From positions 1,860,001 to 1,924,000 of the forward strand of contig CP021423.1 of NCBI GenBank assembly GCA_002162075.1: 64,000 nucleotides of DNA, written 5' to 3'. The notes below the pieces were generated by a model. The model was not told the DNA's origin, did not search any database, and worked only from the letters and a program-made list of their open reading frames with translations. Below are positions 39,589-48,607 of the stretch, piece by piece. The DNA is from Armatimonadetes bacterium Uphvl-Ar1. GTDB lineage: Bacteria > Armatimonadota > Fimbriimonadia > Fimbriimonadales > Fimbriimonadaceae. Numbering within the stretch: the stretch's first letter is position 1; the number at the start of each line of letters is the position of its first letter. A program made the position numbers and the translations under genes.

Positions 39589-41045
39589 GCGTTATTTTTG
39601 TAGTTCTCATCCCTCTTCTCATGGCCGCCATCCTCGTCAGTCTTTGGAACGTTCCAAAGGGACGCAAAGTGATCGCCATCATTGGGAGCGGAGCCCATGC
39701 CCTCGCCGGAGCTTGGCTTCTTACAACGGTCATTCAGTCTGGATTGGTCACAAAGAACATCTCCGGATGGATTCCTCCATTCGGCATTGAATTTCGCGCC
39801 GATCTGTTCAGCGCTACCCTAGTCGCCCTCGCCAGCTTTATCGGCCTGTGCGTCACCATTTACGTTCACAGCAACATTGATGACGAGCGAACCAACTTCG
39901 GATTCCACCCTCTCTTCTTTGTCCTTCTGGGAGGAATTTCGGGCGCATTCGTCACCGCCGACCTATTCAACATGTTTGTCTGGTTCGAGTGCATTCTCCT
40001 CTCAAGCTTTGTCCTGCTCGGCTTAGGAGGAGAAAAGAAGCAGCTTCGCGGGAGCCTCAACTACGTCATACCAAACCTTTTCAGCTCCATGCTATTCCTG
40101 ACTGGTCTTGGCCTGATTTACGGCGCAACGGGCACCCTCAACATGGCCCAGCTGGCTGAGCGAACCGCCCAAATCAACCCCAGCACCGCCGCTCTCGTCA
40201 CGGTCGTGTTCGTCATCGCGTTCGGGTTAAAAGCCGCCCTCTTCCCATTCTTCAGCTGGCTCCCAAACAGTTATCACACTCCCCCGACTGCTGTCGCCGC
40301 CCTCTTCGCCGGACTCCTCACCAAAGTCGGCATCTACGCCATCATTCGCTTTGTCGGCACAATCGCCCCAACCACCGCCTCCGCCGTACTCCCAATCCTG
40401 ACCATAGTCTGCGTTCTGACCATCGTCATCGGCTCAATCGGAGCCCTCGCCCACACAAGTCTTCGCAAAATTCTTGGCTATCTCCTCATCGGCCATATCG
40501 CCTTCATGCTTCTCGGTTTAATCGTCCCTTCCCAAGCCAGCATGGCCGCCGCTTACTTTTACATGCTCAACCACATTCTCGTAATCACGTGCCTCTTCTT
40601 CTTCGTGGGAATCATCCAGTGGCACACCGGACAAATCGACATCCGCAAAATCGGTGGACTCCAGGCAAAATATCCCGCCCTCGCCATCGGAATGGCAATC
40701 CCAACTTTGAGCCTGATCGGGATTCCTCCATTCAGCGGATTCTGGCCCAAAATCGGCCTCCTCCAAGCCGCAACCGACTCTCCCATTTTCTTTGCCTCGA
40801 TCATCTTCTCGAGCTTCCTGACCCTCCTCGCAATGGCGAAGGTGTGGATGACTATTTTCTGGCGCGCTGAGGTCACCGAAGCCCCCGAGATGCCCCCCTG
40901 CCCGACAACAAAAGCTCTCCCTGCCTACCTCCTGGCAGCGGTCATCCTCTTAATCAGCGTTTTCCCCGCCCCTATCGCCGATTTAACAAATCGTGCCGCC
41001 AAAGAATTTGCTCCGTACTTCCAAATCAATGGAGGTGATCAATAG
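39585..41045 (+). CDS. mrpD: Na+/H+ antiporter subunit D (NuoM/N-like)
   Basis: A 486-residue polytopic subunit with about 14 helices. The proton-translocation segments are visible: FNMFVWFECILLSSFVLLGL (conserved Glu), FGLKAALFPFFSWLPNSYHTPPTAVAALFAGLLTKVGIY (conserved Lys residues) and IPPFSGFWPK. The start is GTG 39585, overlapping the mrpC TGA. Ends one base before mrpE. Works with MrpA in ion exchange. Confidence 0.95.
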   Translation: MSVIFVVLIPLLMAAILVSLWNVPKGRKVIAIIGSGAHALAGAWLLTTVIQSGLVTKNISGWIPPFGIEFRADLFSATLVALASFIGLCVTIYVHSNIDDERTNFGFHPLFFVLLGGISGAFVTADLFNMFVWFECILLSSFVLLGLGGEKKQLRGSLNYVIPNLFSSMLFLTGLGLIYGATGTLNMAQLAERTAQINPSTAALVTVVFVIAFGLKAALFPFFSWLPNSYHTPPTAVAALFAGLLTKVGIYAIIRFVGTIAPTTASAVLPILTIVCVLTIVIGSIGALAHTSLRKILGYLLIGHIAFMLLGLIVPSQASMAAAYFYMLNHILVITCLFFFVGIIQWHTGQIDIRKIGGLQAKYPALAIGMAIPTLSLIGIPPFSGFWPKIGLLQAATDSPIFFASIIFSSFLTLLAMAKVWMTIFWRAEVTEAPEMPPCPTTKALPAYLLAAVILLISVFPAPIADLTNRAAKEFAPYFQINGGDQ

Positions 41046-41518
41046 ATGTTTCTCTGGAACATCCTCATCGCCGTCGTTTGGTGCTGGCTCCAAGGCAACT
41101 TCTCCACGGCAAACATGGTCGGGGGGTTCGTTCTGGGCTACATCGTCCTTCTCATCTTGACTCGCCAGGGACTCACCGACAAATCCCGGTACGTCGCTCG
41201 CTTTCCAAAAGCAATCGGCCTGTTCTTCTTTTTCATCAAAGAACTGTTCATCGCCAACATCCGAATCGCTTGGGAGCTTCTCACCCCGGGCTTTCCATCA
41301 AACCCGCGATCATCGCAATGCCCCTTGATGCCAAAACCGACGCCGAAATTACTTTAATTGCTTCGCTCATCACGCTGACTCCGGGGACTCTCAGCATGGA
41401 AGTCTCCGAAGACAAATCAACACTGTTCATCCACGCCATCTATTGCGACGACGAAGAAGCCCTCATCCAAGAGCTGAAACAGGGCTTTGAAAGAAAAGTC
41501 CTGGAGGTTCTCCGCTAA
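41046..41518 (+). CDS. mrpE: Na+/H+ antiporter subunit E, one frameshift as sequenced
   Basis: After repair 157 residues. The N-terminal membrane part is MFLWNILIAVVWCWLQGNFS and VLGYIVLLILTRQ, followed by FFFIKELFIANIRIAWELLTPG. The soluble C-terminal part PAIIAMPLDAKTDAEITLIASLITLTPGTLSME is the MNHE domain hallmark. The frame breaks at the C-run 41284-41287 (needs one more C); the true length is a multiple of three. It starts directly after mrpD's stop and its TAA shares a base with the mrpF ATG (TAATG). Confidence 0.93.
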
Positions 41519-41796
41519 TGACAATCTCGCCCTTCGTTCTCCAGGTTTGCCTCATTTCGCTCACCGCAAGTCTCGCGTTCGTTCTGTACCGAGTTTTCAA
41601 GGGCCCCCACCGCCAAGACCGCATTGCGAGCCTAGATCTTGCCAGTGTCATCATTATTTGCACCATCGGCATCCTGAGCATCGAGTTCAAAAACGCAGCA
41701 TTCCTTGATGTCGCCGTCATTCTCGCCGTCATCGTCTTCCTCGGAACCGTGGCCTTTGCCCGCTATCTCGAAAGGAGTGCCCTCAACCATGACTGA
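41518..41796 (+). CDS. mrpF: Na+/H+ antiporter subunit F
   Basis: A 92-residue, three-helix membrane subunit (MrpF/PhaF). The family core YRVFKGPHRQDRIASLDLASVIIICTIGIL is at about 25-55, followed by FLDVAVILAVIVFLGTVAFARYL. It overlaps mrpE by one base (TAATG) and mrpG by 8 bp. Confidence 0.95.
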   Translation: MTISPFVLQVCLISLTASLAFVLYRVFKGPHRQDRIASLDLASVIIICTIGILSIEFKNAAFLDVAVILAVIVFLGTVAFARYLERSALNHD

Positions 41797-42151
41797 AATC
41801 ATTGTTTCCACCTTGCTCCTTCTGGGTTGCCTGTTCACATTGGTCGCCGGAATCGGGCTTGTGAGAATGCCCGATTTCTATTGCCGCATGCAAGCCATCG
41901 GAAAAGGCACAACCCTCGGTGTCGCCCTCGTGATGCTCGGCGTCGCAATCAACTTCGCTGACACCCCCGGCGCATCCAGCCGTGCGGTGGTCGTCATACT
42001 TTTCCTTTTCGTCACCTCCCCGGCTTCAGGCCAGATGCTCAGCCGGGCCGCATATCTGTTGCGTACCGAGAAGTCAGATACGAAAGACAGCATGGCCAAC
42101 CACCCCGCATGGCGAAAATACGCCCCGACCCGCCCCCCAAAAGGCGAGTAA
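41789..42151 (+). CDS. mrpG: Na+/H+ antiporter subunit G
   Basis: A 120-residue membrane subunit (MrpG/PhaG). Three helices include LLLLGCLFTLVAGIGLVRMPDFYCRMQAIGKGTTLG, whose RMPDFY.RMQA motif is the family signature, and AVVVILFLFVTSPASGQML. The C-terminal tail is polar and Pro-rich. The ATG at 41789 overlaps the mrpF end. Last subunit of the Mrp operon. Confidence 0.95.
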   Translation: MTEIIVSTLLLLGCLFTLVAGIGLVRMPDFYCRMQAIGKGTTLGVALVMLGVAINFADTPGASSRAVVVILFLFVTSPASGQMLSRAAYLLRTEKSDTKDSMANHPAWRKYAPTRPPKGE

Positions 42152-42161
42152 CATCCAACCA

Positions 42162-42458
42162 ATGGTCGTCCTCGTCGCCCACGCGCATATCAAACCCGAG
42201 TCTCTTCCCGCCTACCTTGAACTAGCAACCGCAATGCTGGCCCCCTCCCAAGCTGAAGAGCCTTGCATCACCTACGAATTCTTCCAACATCCAACTGACC
42301 CGAACCACATCGTCTTCGTTGAAGAATGGACTACCCGCGCTGGACTGCAGGATCATTTCGAGATGCCTCATTTCAAAGAATTTGTCAAAGCAACCGCCGC
42401 CCTTGTGGAGTCATCAAACATCCGCATTTACGAAGTCGCAGGCCACGAAGACCTGTAA
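42162..42458 (+). CDS. Antibiotic biosynthesis monooxygenase (ABM)-domain protein
   Basis: A 98-residue ferredoxin-like protein of the ABM/YgiN type, small dimeric enzymes or quinol monooxygenases. Landmarks are VVLVAHAHIKPESLPAYLEL, PCITYEFFQHPTDPNHIVFVEEW and HFEMPHFKEFVKATAAL. It starts 10 bp after mrpG's stop and is probably co-transcribed with the antiporter, an unusual partner for it. The ligand is unknown. Confidence 0.85.
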   Translation: MVVLVAHAHIKPESLPAYLELATAMLAPSQAEEPCITYEFFQHPTDPNHIVFVEEWTTRAGLQDHFEMPHFKEFVKATAALVESSNIRIYEVAGHEDL

Positions 42459-42558
42459 TCAACCCGCAAAAAAACGGGAATCCCCAAGCACAACTACTGG
42501 ATCAAATCCAAAAACCATACACTGGCACAGCCGCCTGATGTATAACTAAATCGAACCA

Positions 42559-42652
42559 AGAGACCGGACAAGCTAAGCAATCAAAATCAAAAGCGACGAT
42601 CAATTTGCTGTAGGAGAGGATCAAGCTGCTTAGCCCCGGTTTCTACTTTTTT
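42559..42652 (+). ncRNA. Candidate structured RNA with U-tract
   Basis: AGAGACCGG (42559-42567) pairs with CCGGTTTCT (42636-42644), one G-U. Then, across a small internal loop, GCTAAGCA (42572-42579) pairs with TGCTTAGC (42627-42634) and encloses about 47 nt. The outer stem runs into ACTTTTTTT. The large apical domain is bigger than a simple terminator needs, so a small RNA or regulatory element ending in a terminator is possible. It lies in the 221-bp gap between the ABM gene and the next gene, which is otherwise empty. No known RNA family was recognised. Confidence 0.4.
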
Positions 42653-42679
42653 TAGTTCAAGCAAAATCCGTGCCAGCCT

Positions 42680-42922
42680 TCACTGCTCAGCTGGTTGTTG
42701 ACGGGACACCACAACGTAAATCCCTTCGCCCATCACGCGGCTCCGGCGAATAAAGTAAGCCGCATTCTCCCCTATCTGCTTGGCATAGTGCGCATCCGCA
42801 TCATCAAATATCAAAACCCCGAGCCCCGGGAGCTTGATCTCAGCGGCAACGGTCGGCTTTCCTAATTCCGCCCACGTAAACAAGTACTTGTCGCCCACAA
42901 CCGGTTCAATTGCCATTCCCAA
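42680..42922 (-). CDS. Hypothetical small protein
   Basis: An 80-residue soluble protein (KYLFTWAELGKPTVAAEIKLPGLGVLIFDDADAHYAK.. shows strand-helix alternation) ending RQQPAEQ. ATG 42916 is an alternative, closer start. No family is recognised. It is preceded by a GC-rich hairpin and followed by a structured RNA candidate on the other strand. Plausible but short. Confidence 0.45.
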   Translation of the reverse strand: MGMAIEPVVGDKYLFTWAELGKPTVAAEIKLPGLGVLIFDDADAHYAKQIGENAAYFIRRSRVMGEGIYVVVSRQQPAEQ

Positions 42923-42939
42923 AATATACCGAATTGAGC

Positions 42940-42957
42940 GGCCCCCATACGGGGGCC
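42940..42957 (-). terminator. GC-rich hairpin between two minus-strand genes
   Basis: GGCCCCC (42940-42946) pairs with GGGGGCC (42951-42957) around ATAC, 8 bp past the stop of the membrane protein gene at 42965. No clear T-run follows on the minus strand, so termination is uncertain. Confidence 0.45.
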
Positions 42958-42964
42958 AACTCGA

Positions 42965-43318
42965 TCACTTCTTGTCCAGCGCAATAATCAACGGACAGAA
43001 ATAGAGACAACACGGAATCACACACAACCAACCCAGAAGAGCTTTCCCTCTTGGCTCACCAATTTTCGCCCACAAATAGCCAAGCATCAAAAATCCAACA
43101 CAGGGCACGAAAAATAGCAAGAGCAGGAGAGGATTGACTTTCCCAATTTTGCACATCAAGAAGAGGTTGAGAATTGGAACAAACGCAAACCACGCAAATT
43201 CCTCTCGTTCCTGCTGAGCGATGATAAAGAGACTTCCGCAGACCAGCAGATAGCCGACTAATCCACCGACCATTCCTGGACCACTTGTCAAAGCATTGAG
43301 GATTCCTTGGAATTCCAT
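42965..43318 (-). CDS. Hypothetical membrane protein (DUF5684-like)
   Basis: A 117-residue protein with about four hydrophobic helices: MVGGLVGYLLVCGSLFIIA, FAWFAFVPILNLFLMCKIG, PLLLLLFFVPCVGFLMLGYLW and LLGWLCVIPCCLYFCPLII. The FVPILNLFLMCKIG motif is shared with small signal-peptidase-like/DUF5684 membrane proteins, from memory. Function unknown. Same strand as the downstream small hypothetical gene. Confidence 0.65.
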   Translation of the reverse strand: MEFQGILNALTSGPGMVGGLVGYLLVCGSLFIIAQQEREEFAWFAFVPILNLFLMCKIGKVNPLLLLLFFVPCVGFLMLGYLWAKIGEPRGKALLGWLCVIPCCLYFCPLIIALDKK

Positions 43319-43360
43319 AACACCCCTTACGAAGCACCCCCCACAAAAGGATTCAGAAAA

Positions 43361-44701
43361 CTAGGTCCGCGATTTCGCAAAATCTGCATCTGCATCAACC
43401 GACTCCGGCGAATCACCCGTCCCAAAGTCAACCTCAAAAACCGACCCTTCCCCTAACTTACTGCGGATCGAAAGCTTCGCTCCATGCGCCGAAACCAACT
43501 CGGTGATGACCTTCGTCCCCAGGCCGCTCCCCGTTGACTGTTCCCAATTCGACTTGGCACTTCCGCCCAAAATCTGGCGAATTGTCCCTGGAGACATGCC
43601 CGGTCCATCATCACTGACAATCAAAACGTGATTCCCCGCCGCGCACCGGTACTGAACTCGAACCTTGCCAAATGTTGCCTTCTCATTCTCGCCATTCTCG
43701 CGGAGCCACTCGTCTGTGATCGTTTCATGAACCGCTTTGATTGCGTTACCAACCAAATTCTCAACAATCCGAATCACATAGAGATCATCAAAAGCAAAAT
43801 CGGGAGCGTCTCGTTGCAAGTCATAAACCAACTCAACATGACTCCTTCGCGCATTTGTTTCCATATATTGGGCCGCTTCATGGACAACATGAGCAAAGTT
43901 CCATCGCTTCTTAAGCGGCTTGAGCGGCTTACCCGCCGCCAAGTTGTTAACCAACTTCGCATACCGGTAAACCCGTTCGCTATACGGAGCAAAAACATCC
44001 TCGAATGTCCCTTGCAGCATCTCCAGATAGAACTGCGCCTCGCCTCCGGCATTGGCATCCAAAAGCGCCTTCCGCAAGCCGTTCAGATTCCGCTCAAAAT
44101 CGGGCAAAAACGTGACCAAAACGCCCGCCTTATTTGCCAAATCATGCGCAGCCTGGCCCATCCCTTCCAAGGCTGCCACCCGAGTTGACCGATCCAGCAT
44201 CCTCGAGTTCATGATCGCCAAAGTCGCAACATCGCTGATCGTATCCAAAACCGCTTCGTCCGTATCGTCGAACTCACCGTGAATTTTATTGACAAGTTGC
44301 ACAATCCCGATCGGCTTCAATCCTGCAATCTGCAACGGAATCGTGATCATATTCTCAACCGTCACCCCCGTTCGCCGAACAATCGCGCGCCGGTGAGGAT
44401 CGCCCGAATTCCCATAAACGCTCATCATAGATTTTCCGCTCTGGAAAACCTCTCCCGCCACCCCGTAATCGTCGGGAATATCAAGCCGCTCTAGCTTTCG
44501 TTCAATTTCATCCGGCAAGACATGAAGAAAACGAAGCGTCTTATTGCCCGGATCATGCAGATAAATAGATCCACCCATTGCGCCTGTCGCTTCGACGCAA
44601 ATGCTTAGCACCTCCCGCAAAACCATTTTAAGGTCCGCCGTGGAAGCCAGTTTTTGCGCCGCTAAGTGAACAGCGTCAAGGAGTCGAGCAAGCTCTGCCA
44701 T
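43361..44701 (-). CDS. GAF-domain sensor histidine kinase
   Basis: A 446-residue cytoplasmic sensor kinase. The N-terminal GAF domain (about 15-170) includes VLSICVEATGAMGGSIYLHDP and TVENMITIPLQIAGLKPIGIVQLVNK. The phospho-acceptor candidate His lies in GQAAHDLANKAG (about 183-194). The ATPase domain has ENLVGNAIKAV (N box), SDDGPGM (G1) and GSGLGTKVI (G2). It lacks a receiver or HTH domain; its response regulator partner is not adjacent. Ends with an acidic tail. Confidence 0.9.
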   Translation of the reverse strand: MAELARLLDAVHLAAQKLASTADLKMVLREVLSICVEATGAMGGSIYLHDPGNKTLRFLHVLPDEIERKLERLDIPDDYGVAGEVFQSGKSMMSVYGNSGDPHRRAIVRRTGVTVENMITIPLQIAGLKPIGIVQLVNKIHGEFDDTDEAVLDTISDVATLAIMNSRMLDRSTRVAALEGMGQAAHDLANKAGVLVTFLPDFERNLNGLRKALLDANAGGEAQFYLEMLQGTFEDVFAPYSERVYRYAKLVNNLAAGKPLKPLKKRWNFAHVVHEAAQYMETNARRSHVELVYDLQRDAPDFAFDDLYVIRIVENLVGNAIKAVHETITDEWLRENGENEKATFGKVRVQYRCAAGNHVLIVSDDGPGMSPGTIRQILGGSAKSNWEQSTGSGLGTKVITELVSAHGAKLSIRSKLGEGSVFEVDFGTGDSPESVDADADFAKSRT

Positions 44702-44802
44702 CGCGAGTACAACAAGTCGTAAAGCCTTTAAGGACTTTAGTCCCTTATTCTAACGCATAAACCCCCCATTCAGTTTCCGTACTTGCCAGTTTTTAATGGA
44801 AT

Positions 44803-45600
44803 TTACAAAATTTCCGTCGTTTCTTTCGGCCTTTGGTTCAGCAACTTCACCAAAACCACCCCACCAACCAAAGCAATCACCAAACTCGCCCCCTGACCGT
44901 TCGTCAGCGGACCCCAGTAAGTTTCAGCCTCACGGAACGCCTCAGTAACGACCCGCAATAGACCATACACCAGGACAAAGATCGCCCCGAGTACCCCTGG
45001 CTTTGCCTTGGCCCACTCCTGACGACCCGCCCAAATCAACACCCCCGCCAAAACAATGTGCGTCACCATTTCATAAAGTACACTCGGATGCCGCGGATTA
45101 ATCGGATCAAACTGCGGGAAAATCACCCCCCAACTCCCATCCGTTTTATTCCCCGGTAACTCCCCGTTGATAAAGTTCGCCAGCCGACCAATTCCAAGAC
45201 CAAGCGCTGCCGGAATCGTACATGCGTCACCTAATGCCGCAAACCCCATCCCCTTGCGCCAAGCGAACAAAACCAGGGCCAGCACCACTCCCGCTAGCCC
45301 ACCAAAAAACGCCATGCCCCCCTCATTAAAGTGGAAAAAATAGAAGGGATCTTTCAACCACAAATCCATGTTCTGCAAGCAATATCCAAGCCTCCCTCCC
45401 AGCACCACTCCCGCCACCAGCCCAATCATCAGATTCTCAATGTCCGCTTCTTTCAAACTCGGAAACTTACCCGCCACAAATGCTTTCTTCAGCGCCTGGT
45501 AACCCAAGAAAAAACCAATCACATAAGCCAGTCCATACCAGCGAGGTCCGAAATCCCCGATCTTGAAAATATAGGGTGAGAGGTTGTGCGTCCAAATCAT
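44803..45600 (-). CDS. lgt: Prolipoprotein diacylglyceryl transferase
   Basis: A 265-residue polytopic membrane enzyme that attaches diacylglycerol to the lipobox Cys of prelipoproteins. Signature segments are FGPRWYGLAYVIGFFLGY, GGRLGYCLQN, FHFNEGGMAFFGGLAG and the Lgt motif IGRLANFINGELPG (about 135-148), then RHPSVLYEM. Essential for the many lipoproteins encoded nearby (DUF1287, BMP, small lipoproteins). It lies alone; the Hsp20-Lon operon diverges from it. Confidence 0.95.
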   Translation of the reverse strand: MIWTHNLSPYIFKIGDFGPRWYGLAYVIGFFLGYQALKKAFVAGKFPSLKEADIENLMIGLVAGVVLGGRLGYCLQNMDLWLKDPFYFFHFNEGGMAFFGGLAGVVLALVLFAWRKGMGFAALGDACTIPAALGLGIGRLANFINGELPGNKTDGSWGVIFPQFDPINPRHPSVLYEMVTHIVLAGVLIWAGRQEWAKAKPGVLGAIFVLVYGLLRVVTEAFREAETYWGPLTNGQGASLVIALVGGVVLVKLLNQRPKETTEIL

Positions 45601-45658
45601 CGACGGCTCAGTTTAGCCTCACCCACTCCCAGCCCCAAACCCCAAGTAAAATCAAACC

Positions 45659-46108
45659 ATGAACCGGCGCGATGTCGAAGAGTGGATCCTAGAAATTGGC
45701 CCCAACCTCGCCAGCAGGGAAATAACAACTCCAAAGTTTGTCCGCCAACGCGGATGGATGCCCAAAATAGATGTTCTCGAGTCCGACCGAGCCCTCCTCA
45801 TCCGCGCCGAACTCGCCGGAGTCACCAACCAAAATATCCACATCGGCATCAATAGAGACCGCAATTCCCTCACGATCAAAGGCCAACGCCCCGATGACCT
45901 GTATGCCCGCGAAGAGCAAATGCAAGCCCACCTTCTCGAAATCGAAGAAGGCCCCTTTCACCGAGAAATCCTTCTCCCAAAAGGTAAATTCCGCTTCCAA
46001 GAAATTCAAGCCCACCACAAAAACGGCATCCTCAACATCACAATCCCCAAAGACACCCCCGACGAACCCATCCTCGTCGTAGAACAGATTACAATCAAGC
46101 GCATTTAA
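45659..46108 (+). CDS. Hsp20/alpha-crystallin small heat shock protein
   Basis: A 149-residue small heat-shock chaperone. The alpha-crystallin domain spans about 35-140: PKIDVLESDRALLIRAELAGVT, ITIKGQRPDDL-type strands (NSLTIKGQRPD), FHREILLPKG and the C-terminal KNGILNITIPK motif. It starts with a short N-terminal arm and ends three bases before the lon start, so the two are almost certainly one operon, a usual proteostasis pairing. Confidence 0.93.
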   Translation: MNRRDVEEWILEIGPNLASREITTPKFVRQRGWMPKIDVLESDRALLIRAELAGVTNQNIHIGINRDRNSLTIKGQRPDDLYAREEQMQAHLLEIEEGPFHREILLPKGKFRFQEIQAHHKNGILNITIPKDTPDEPILVVEQITIKRI

Positions 46109-46111
46109 CGA

Positions 46112-48562
46112 ATGAACTCCAAAAATTTTCACGATGATCTCGACGCCCTCGAGCAAGACATGCTCGATGCCGTTATCGAATCCGTAGCCGTCGATGCCGA
46201 AACATCCGATAGCGACGAGAAAACCCCAGAAATCCCCGGCGAACTCAACATCCTTCCTCTTCGCGATAGCGTGATTTTCCCGATGCTGATCGCCCCCCTC
46301 AGCGTCAGCCGACCGTCCAGCATTAAACTCATTGATGAGAGCGTTGTTTCGTCTCAACGCATGGTCGGAACTCTCGCCCAACGTGATCCCGAGACCGACG
46401 ACCCAGGATTCGACCAACTTCACCCGGTTGGCTGTGTGGTCATCATTCGCACCCTCATGAAAGGAACGGATAACGTCCGCATGATCGTGCAAGGCACCGC
46501 CAGATTTCGTATCACCGAGCCCGTCCAGTCCTCACCCTTCCTCCGGGCCAAAATCGAAGTCCTTCAAGACGAACCCATCGACCCCGAAAAGGTCGAAGAA
46601 ACTGAGGCGCTTCGGCGGTCGGTAGCCGCTTTGTTCGAGCAAGCGGTAAGACTCTCTCCAAACCTCCCAGAAGACCTTGCCTCTCTGACTCAATCCGTTT
46701 CAGAACCGCACACCATGGCGGATCTCATCGCCGCTCACACTCCATTCTCAATCGAAGACAAGCAAGCCGTCCTCGCCGACACCAATATCACCAACCGCCT
46801 CCGTCGACTTCTCGCCATCCTCGGTCGTGAAGTTCGGGTGCTCGAACTCACATCCAAAGTCCACAGCGAAGTCACCCAAGAACTGTCCCGCAATCAACGC
46901 GAATATTATCTCCGTGAACAACTCCGCGCTATCCAGCGTGAACTCGGCGAAGGGGACGATTACAGCGAAGATTTAGACGAACTCCGCCAAGCGATCGAGG
47001 ATGCGGAAATGCCTCCCGAAGCTGAGAAGGCCGCCTTCAAAGAGCTTGACCGCCTCCAACGAATCAATCCCTCGTCGCCGGAATACACCGTCGCGAGAAC
47101 CTACGTAGAAACGATCTCCTCAATCCCTTGGAGCAAATCCACCCAAGATGACCTCGATCTCGACCACGTCAAAGAAATACTCGACAAAGAACACGCTGGG
47201 CTCGACAAAATCAAAGAGAGAATCATCGAATTCTTGGCCGTCCGCCTCGTGAAAACCGATTCGCCACCCCGGCAACCCATACTCTGCTTTTACGGCCCAC
47301 CCGGTGTCGGAAAAACCTCTCTCGGTCAATCCATCGCTACCGCAATGGGCCGGAAATTTGTCCGACTCTCTCTCGGTGGCATGCGCGATGAAGCCGAAAT
47401 TCGGGGTCACCGCCGCACTTACATCGGCTCCCTCCCCGGTCAAATCGTCCAAGGACTCCGCCGCGCCGAATCAAATAACCCCGTCTTCATCCTCGACGAA
47501 ATCGACAAGCTCGGCAACGATTTTCGGGGTGACCCTGCTTCGGCAATGCTCGAAGTTCTTGATCCGCAACAAAACAACGCCTTCCGCGATCACTACCTCG
47601 ACGTCCCCGTCGATCTCAGCCGCGTTTTCTTCATCACCACCGCAAACCGCCTCGACACCATCCCCCCCGCCCTGCGCGACCGGATGGAAATCATTGAGCT
47701 GGGCGGCTACACCGAAGACGAAAAATTTGCCATCTCTACCGAGCACCTTGTCCCGCGTCAACTGACAGAGCATGGCCTTACCGCTAAAAAACTTGAATTC
47801 AAGTCAGACGCCCTCCGTTTTCTCATCCGCCACTACACCAGAGAAGCAGGAGTTCGCAACTTGGAGCGCGAAATCGGTTCCGTAATCAGAAAAGCCACCG
47901 TTGAATTCGCCAAGGGTCGCAAAGCAAAAGTCACCGTCACCAAGAGTTGGATTCAAAAAGCCCTCGGTGCTCCTCGCTATCTCAACGACGAAGTTGCCGA
48001 GCGCAAACTCGTCCCCGGCGTTGCCGTCGGACTTGCCTGGACCCCTGTGGGCGGGGACATCTTGTTTATCGAAGCCAGTATGTTTCCCGGCAAAGGGTTG
48101 ACCGTAACCGGACAACTCGGTGACGTGATGAAGGAATCTGTCACTGCCGCCCTTAGCTACATCCGCGCCCATGCGAAAGCCCTTAAAATTGACGCGAAAG
48201 TCTTCGAAGAGAACCAAATTCACGTCCACGTCCCCGCAGGTGCCGTTCCAAAAGATGGCCCCTCGGCCGGAATCACCATGCTCACTGCCCTGGTCAGCCT
48301 TCTCACAAACCAACCGACAAAGGAACGCCTCGCCATGACCGGCGAAATCACTCTGACGGGCCAAGTCCTTCCCATCGGCGGAGTCAAAGAAAAAATCCTC
48401 GCCGCTTTCCGCTCCGGAGTCACAACTGTAATCCTTCCCGAACAAAACAAAAAAGACTATCTGGAAGAGGTTCCCGAAGACATCCGCGCCCAACTCACCG
48501 CCCACTTCGTCTCCGATGCCAAACAAGTGCTCAAAATCGCAATTGCCCCAATACAAGTTTAG
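46112..48562 (+). CDS. lon: ATP-dependent Lon protease
   Basis: An 816-residue cytosolic AAA+ serine protease that degrades misfolded and regulatory proteins. The N-terminal LON substrate domain begins LNILPLRDSVIFPML. A coiled region (RNQREYYLREQLRAIQRELG) follows, then the AAA+ module with Walker A GPPGVGKTSLGQS and Walker B FILDEIDKLG. The C-terminal protease domain has the catalytic Ser in PKDGPSAGITM and Lys in GGVKEKILAA. Length and order are normal. Downstream of hsp20 by three bases; a terminator follows. Confidence 0.97.
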   Translation: MNSKNFHDDLDALEQDMLDAVIESVAVDAETSDSDEKTPEIPGELNILPLRDSVIFPMLIAPLSVSRPSSIKLIDESVVSSQRMVGTLAQRDPETDDPGFDQLHPVGCVVIIRTLMKGTDNVRMIVQGTARFRITEPVQSSPFLRAKIEVLQDEPIDPEKVEETEALRRSVAALFEQAVRLSPNLPEDLASLTQSVSEPHTMADLIAAHTPFSIEDKQAVLADTNITNRLRRLLAILGREVRVLELTSKVHSEVTQELSRNQREYYLREQLRAIQRELGEGDDYSEDLDELRQAIEDAEMPPEAEKAAFKELDRLQRINPSSPEYTVARTYVETISSIPWSKSTQDDLDLDHVKEILDKEHAGLDKIKERIIEFLAVRLVKTDSPPRQPILCFYGPPGVGKTSLGQSIATAMGRKFVRLSLGGMRDEAEIRGHRRTYIGSLPGQIVQGLRRAESNNPVFILDEIDKLGNDFRGDPASAMLEVLDPQQNNAFRDHYLDVPVDLSRVFFITTANRLDTIPPALRDRMEIIELGGYTEDEKFAISTEHLVPRQLTEHGLTAKKLEFKSDALRFLIRHYTREAGVRNLEREIGSVIRKATVEFAKGRKAKVTVTKSWIQKALGAPRYLNDEVAERKLVPGVAVGLAWTPVGGDILFIEASMFPGKGLTVTGQLGDVMKESVTAALSYIRAHAKALKIDAKVFEENQIHVHVPAGAVPKDGPSAGITMLTALVSLLTNQPTKERLAMTGEITLTGQVLPIGGVKEKILAAFRSGVTTVILPEQNKKDYLEEVPEDIRAQLTAHFVSDAKQVLKIAIAPIQV

Positions 48563-48584
48563 GGATCAACAAGAGTTGATCCCT
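48561..48584 (+). terminator. Hairpin terminator after lon
   Basis: AGGGATCAAC (48561-48570) pairs perfectly with GTTGATCCCT (48575-48584) around AAGA, followed by AATTTC. It overlaps the last base pair of the lon stop and separates lon from the convergent pilT. Confidence 0.75.
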
Positions 48585-48607
48585 AATTTCATAGCATTCA
48601 TACAGTA

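Noticed and set aside
42459-42679. tRNA or known riboswitch in the gap after the ABM gene
   Set aside because: No cloverleaf or known consensus could be recognised; only the two-part stem is supported.
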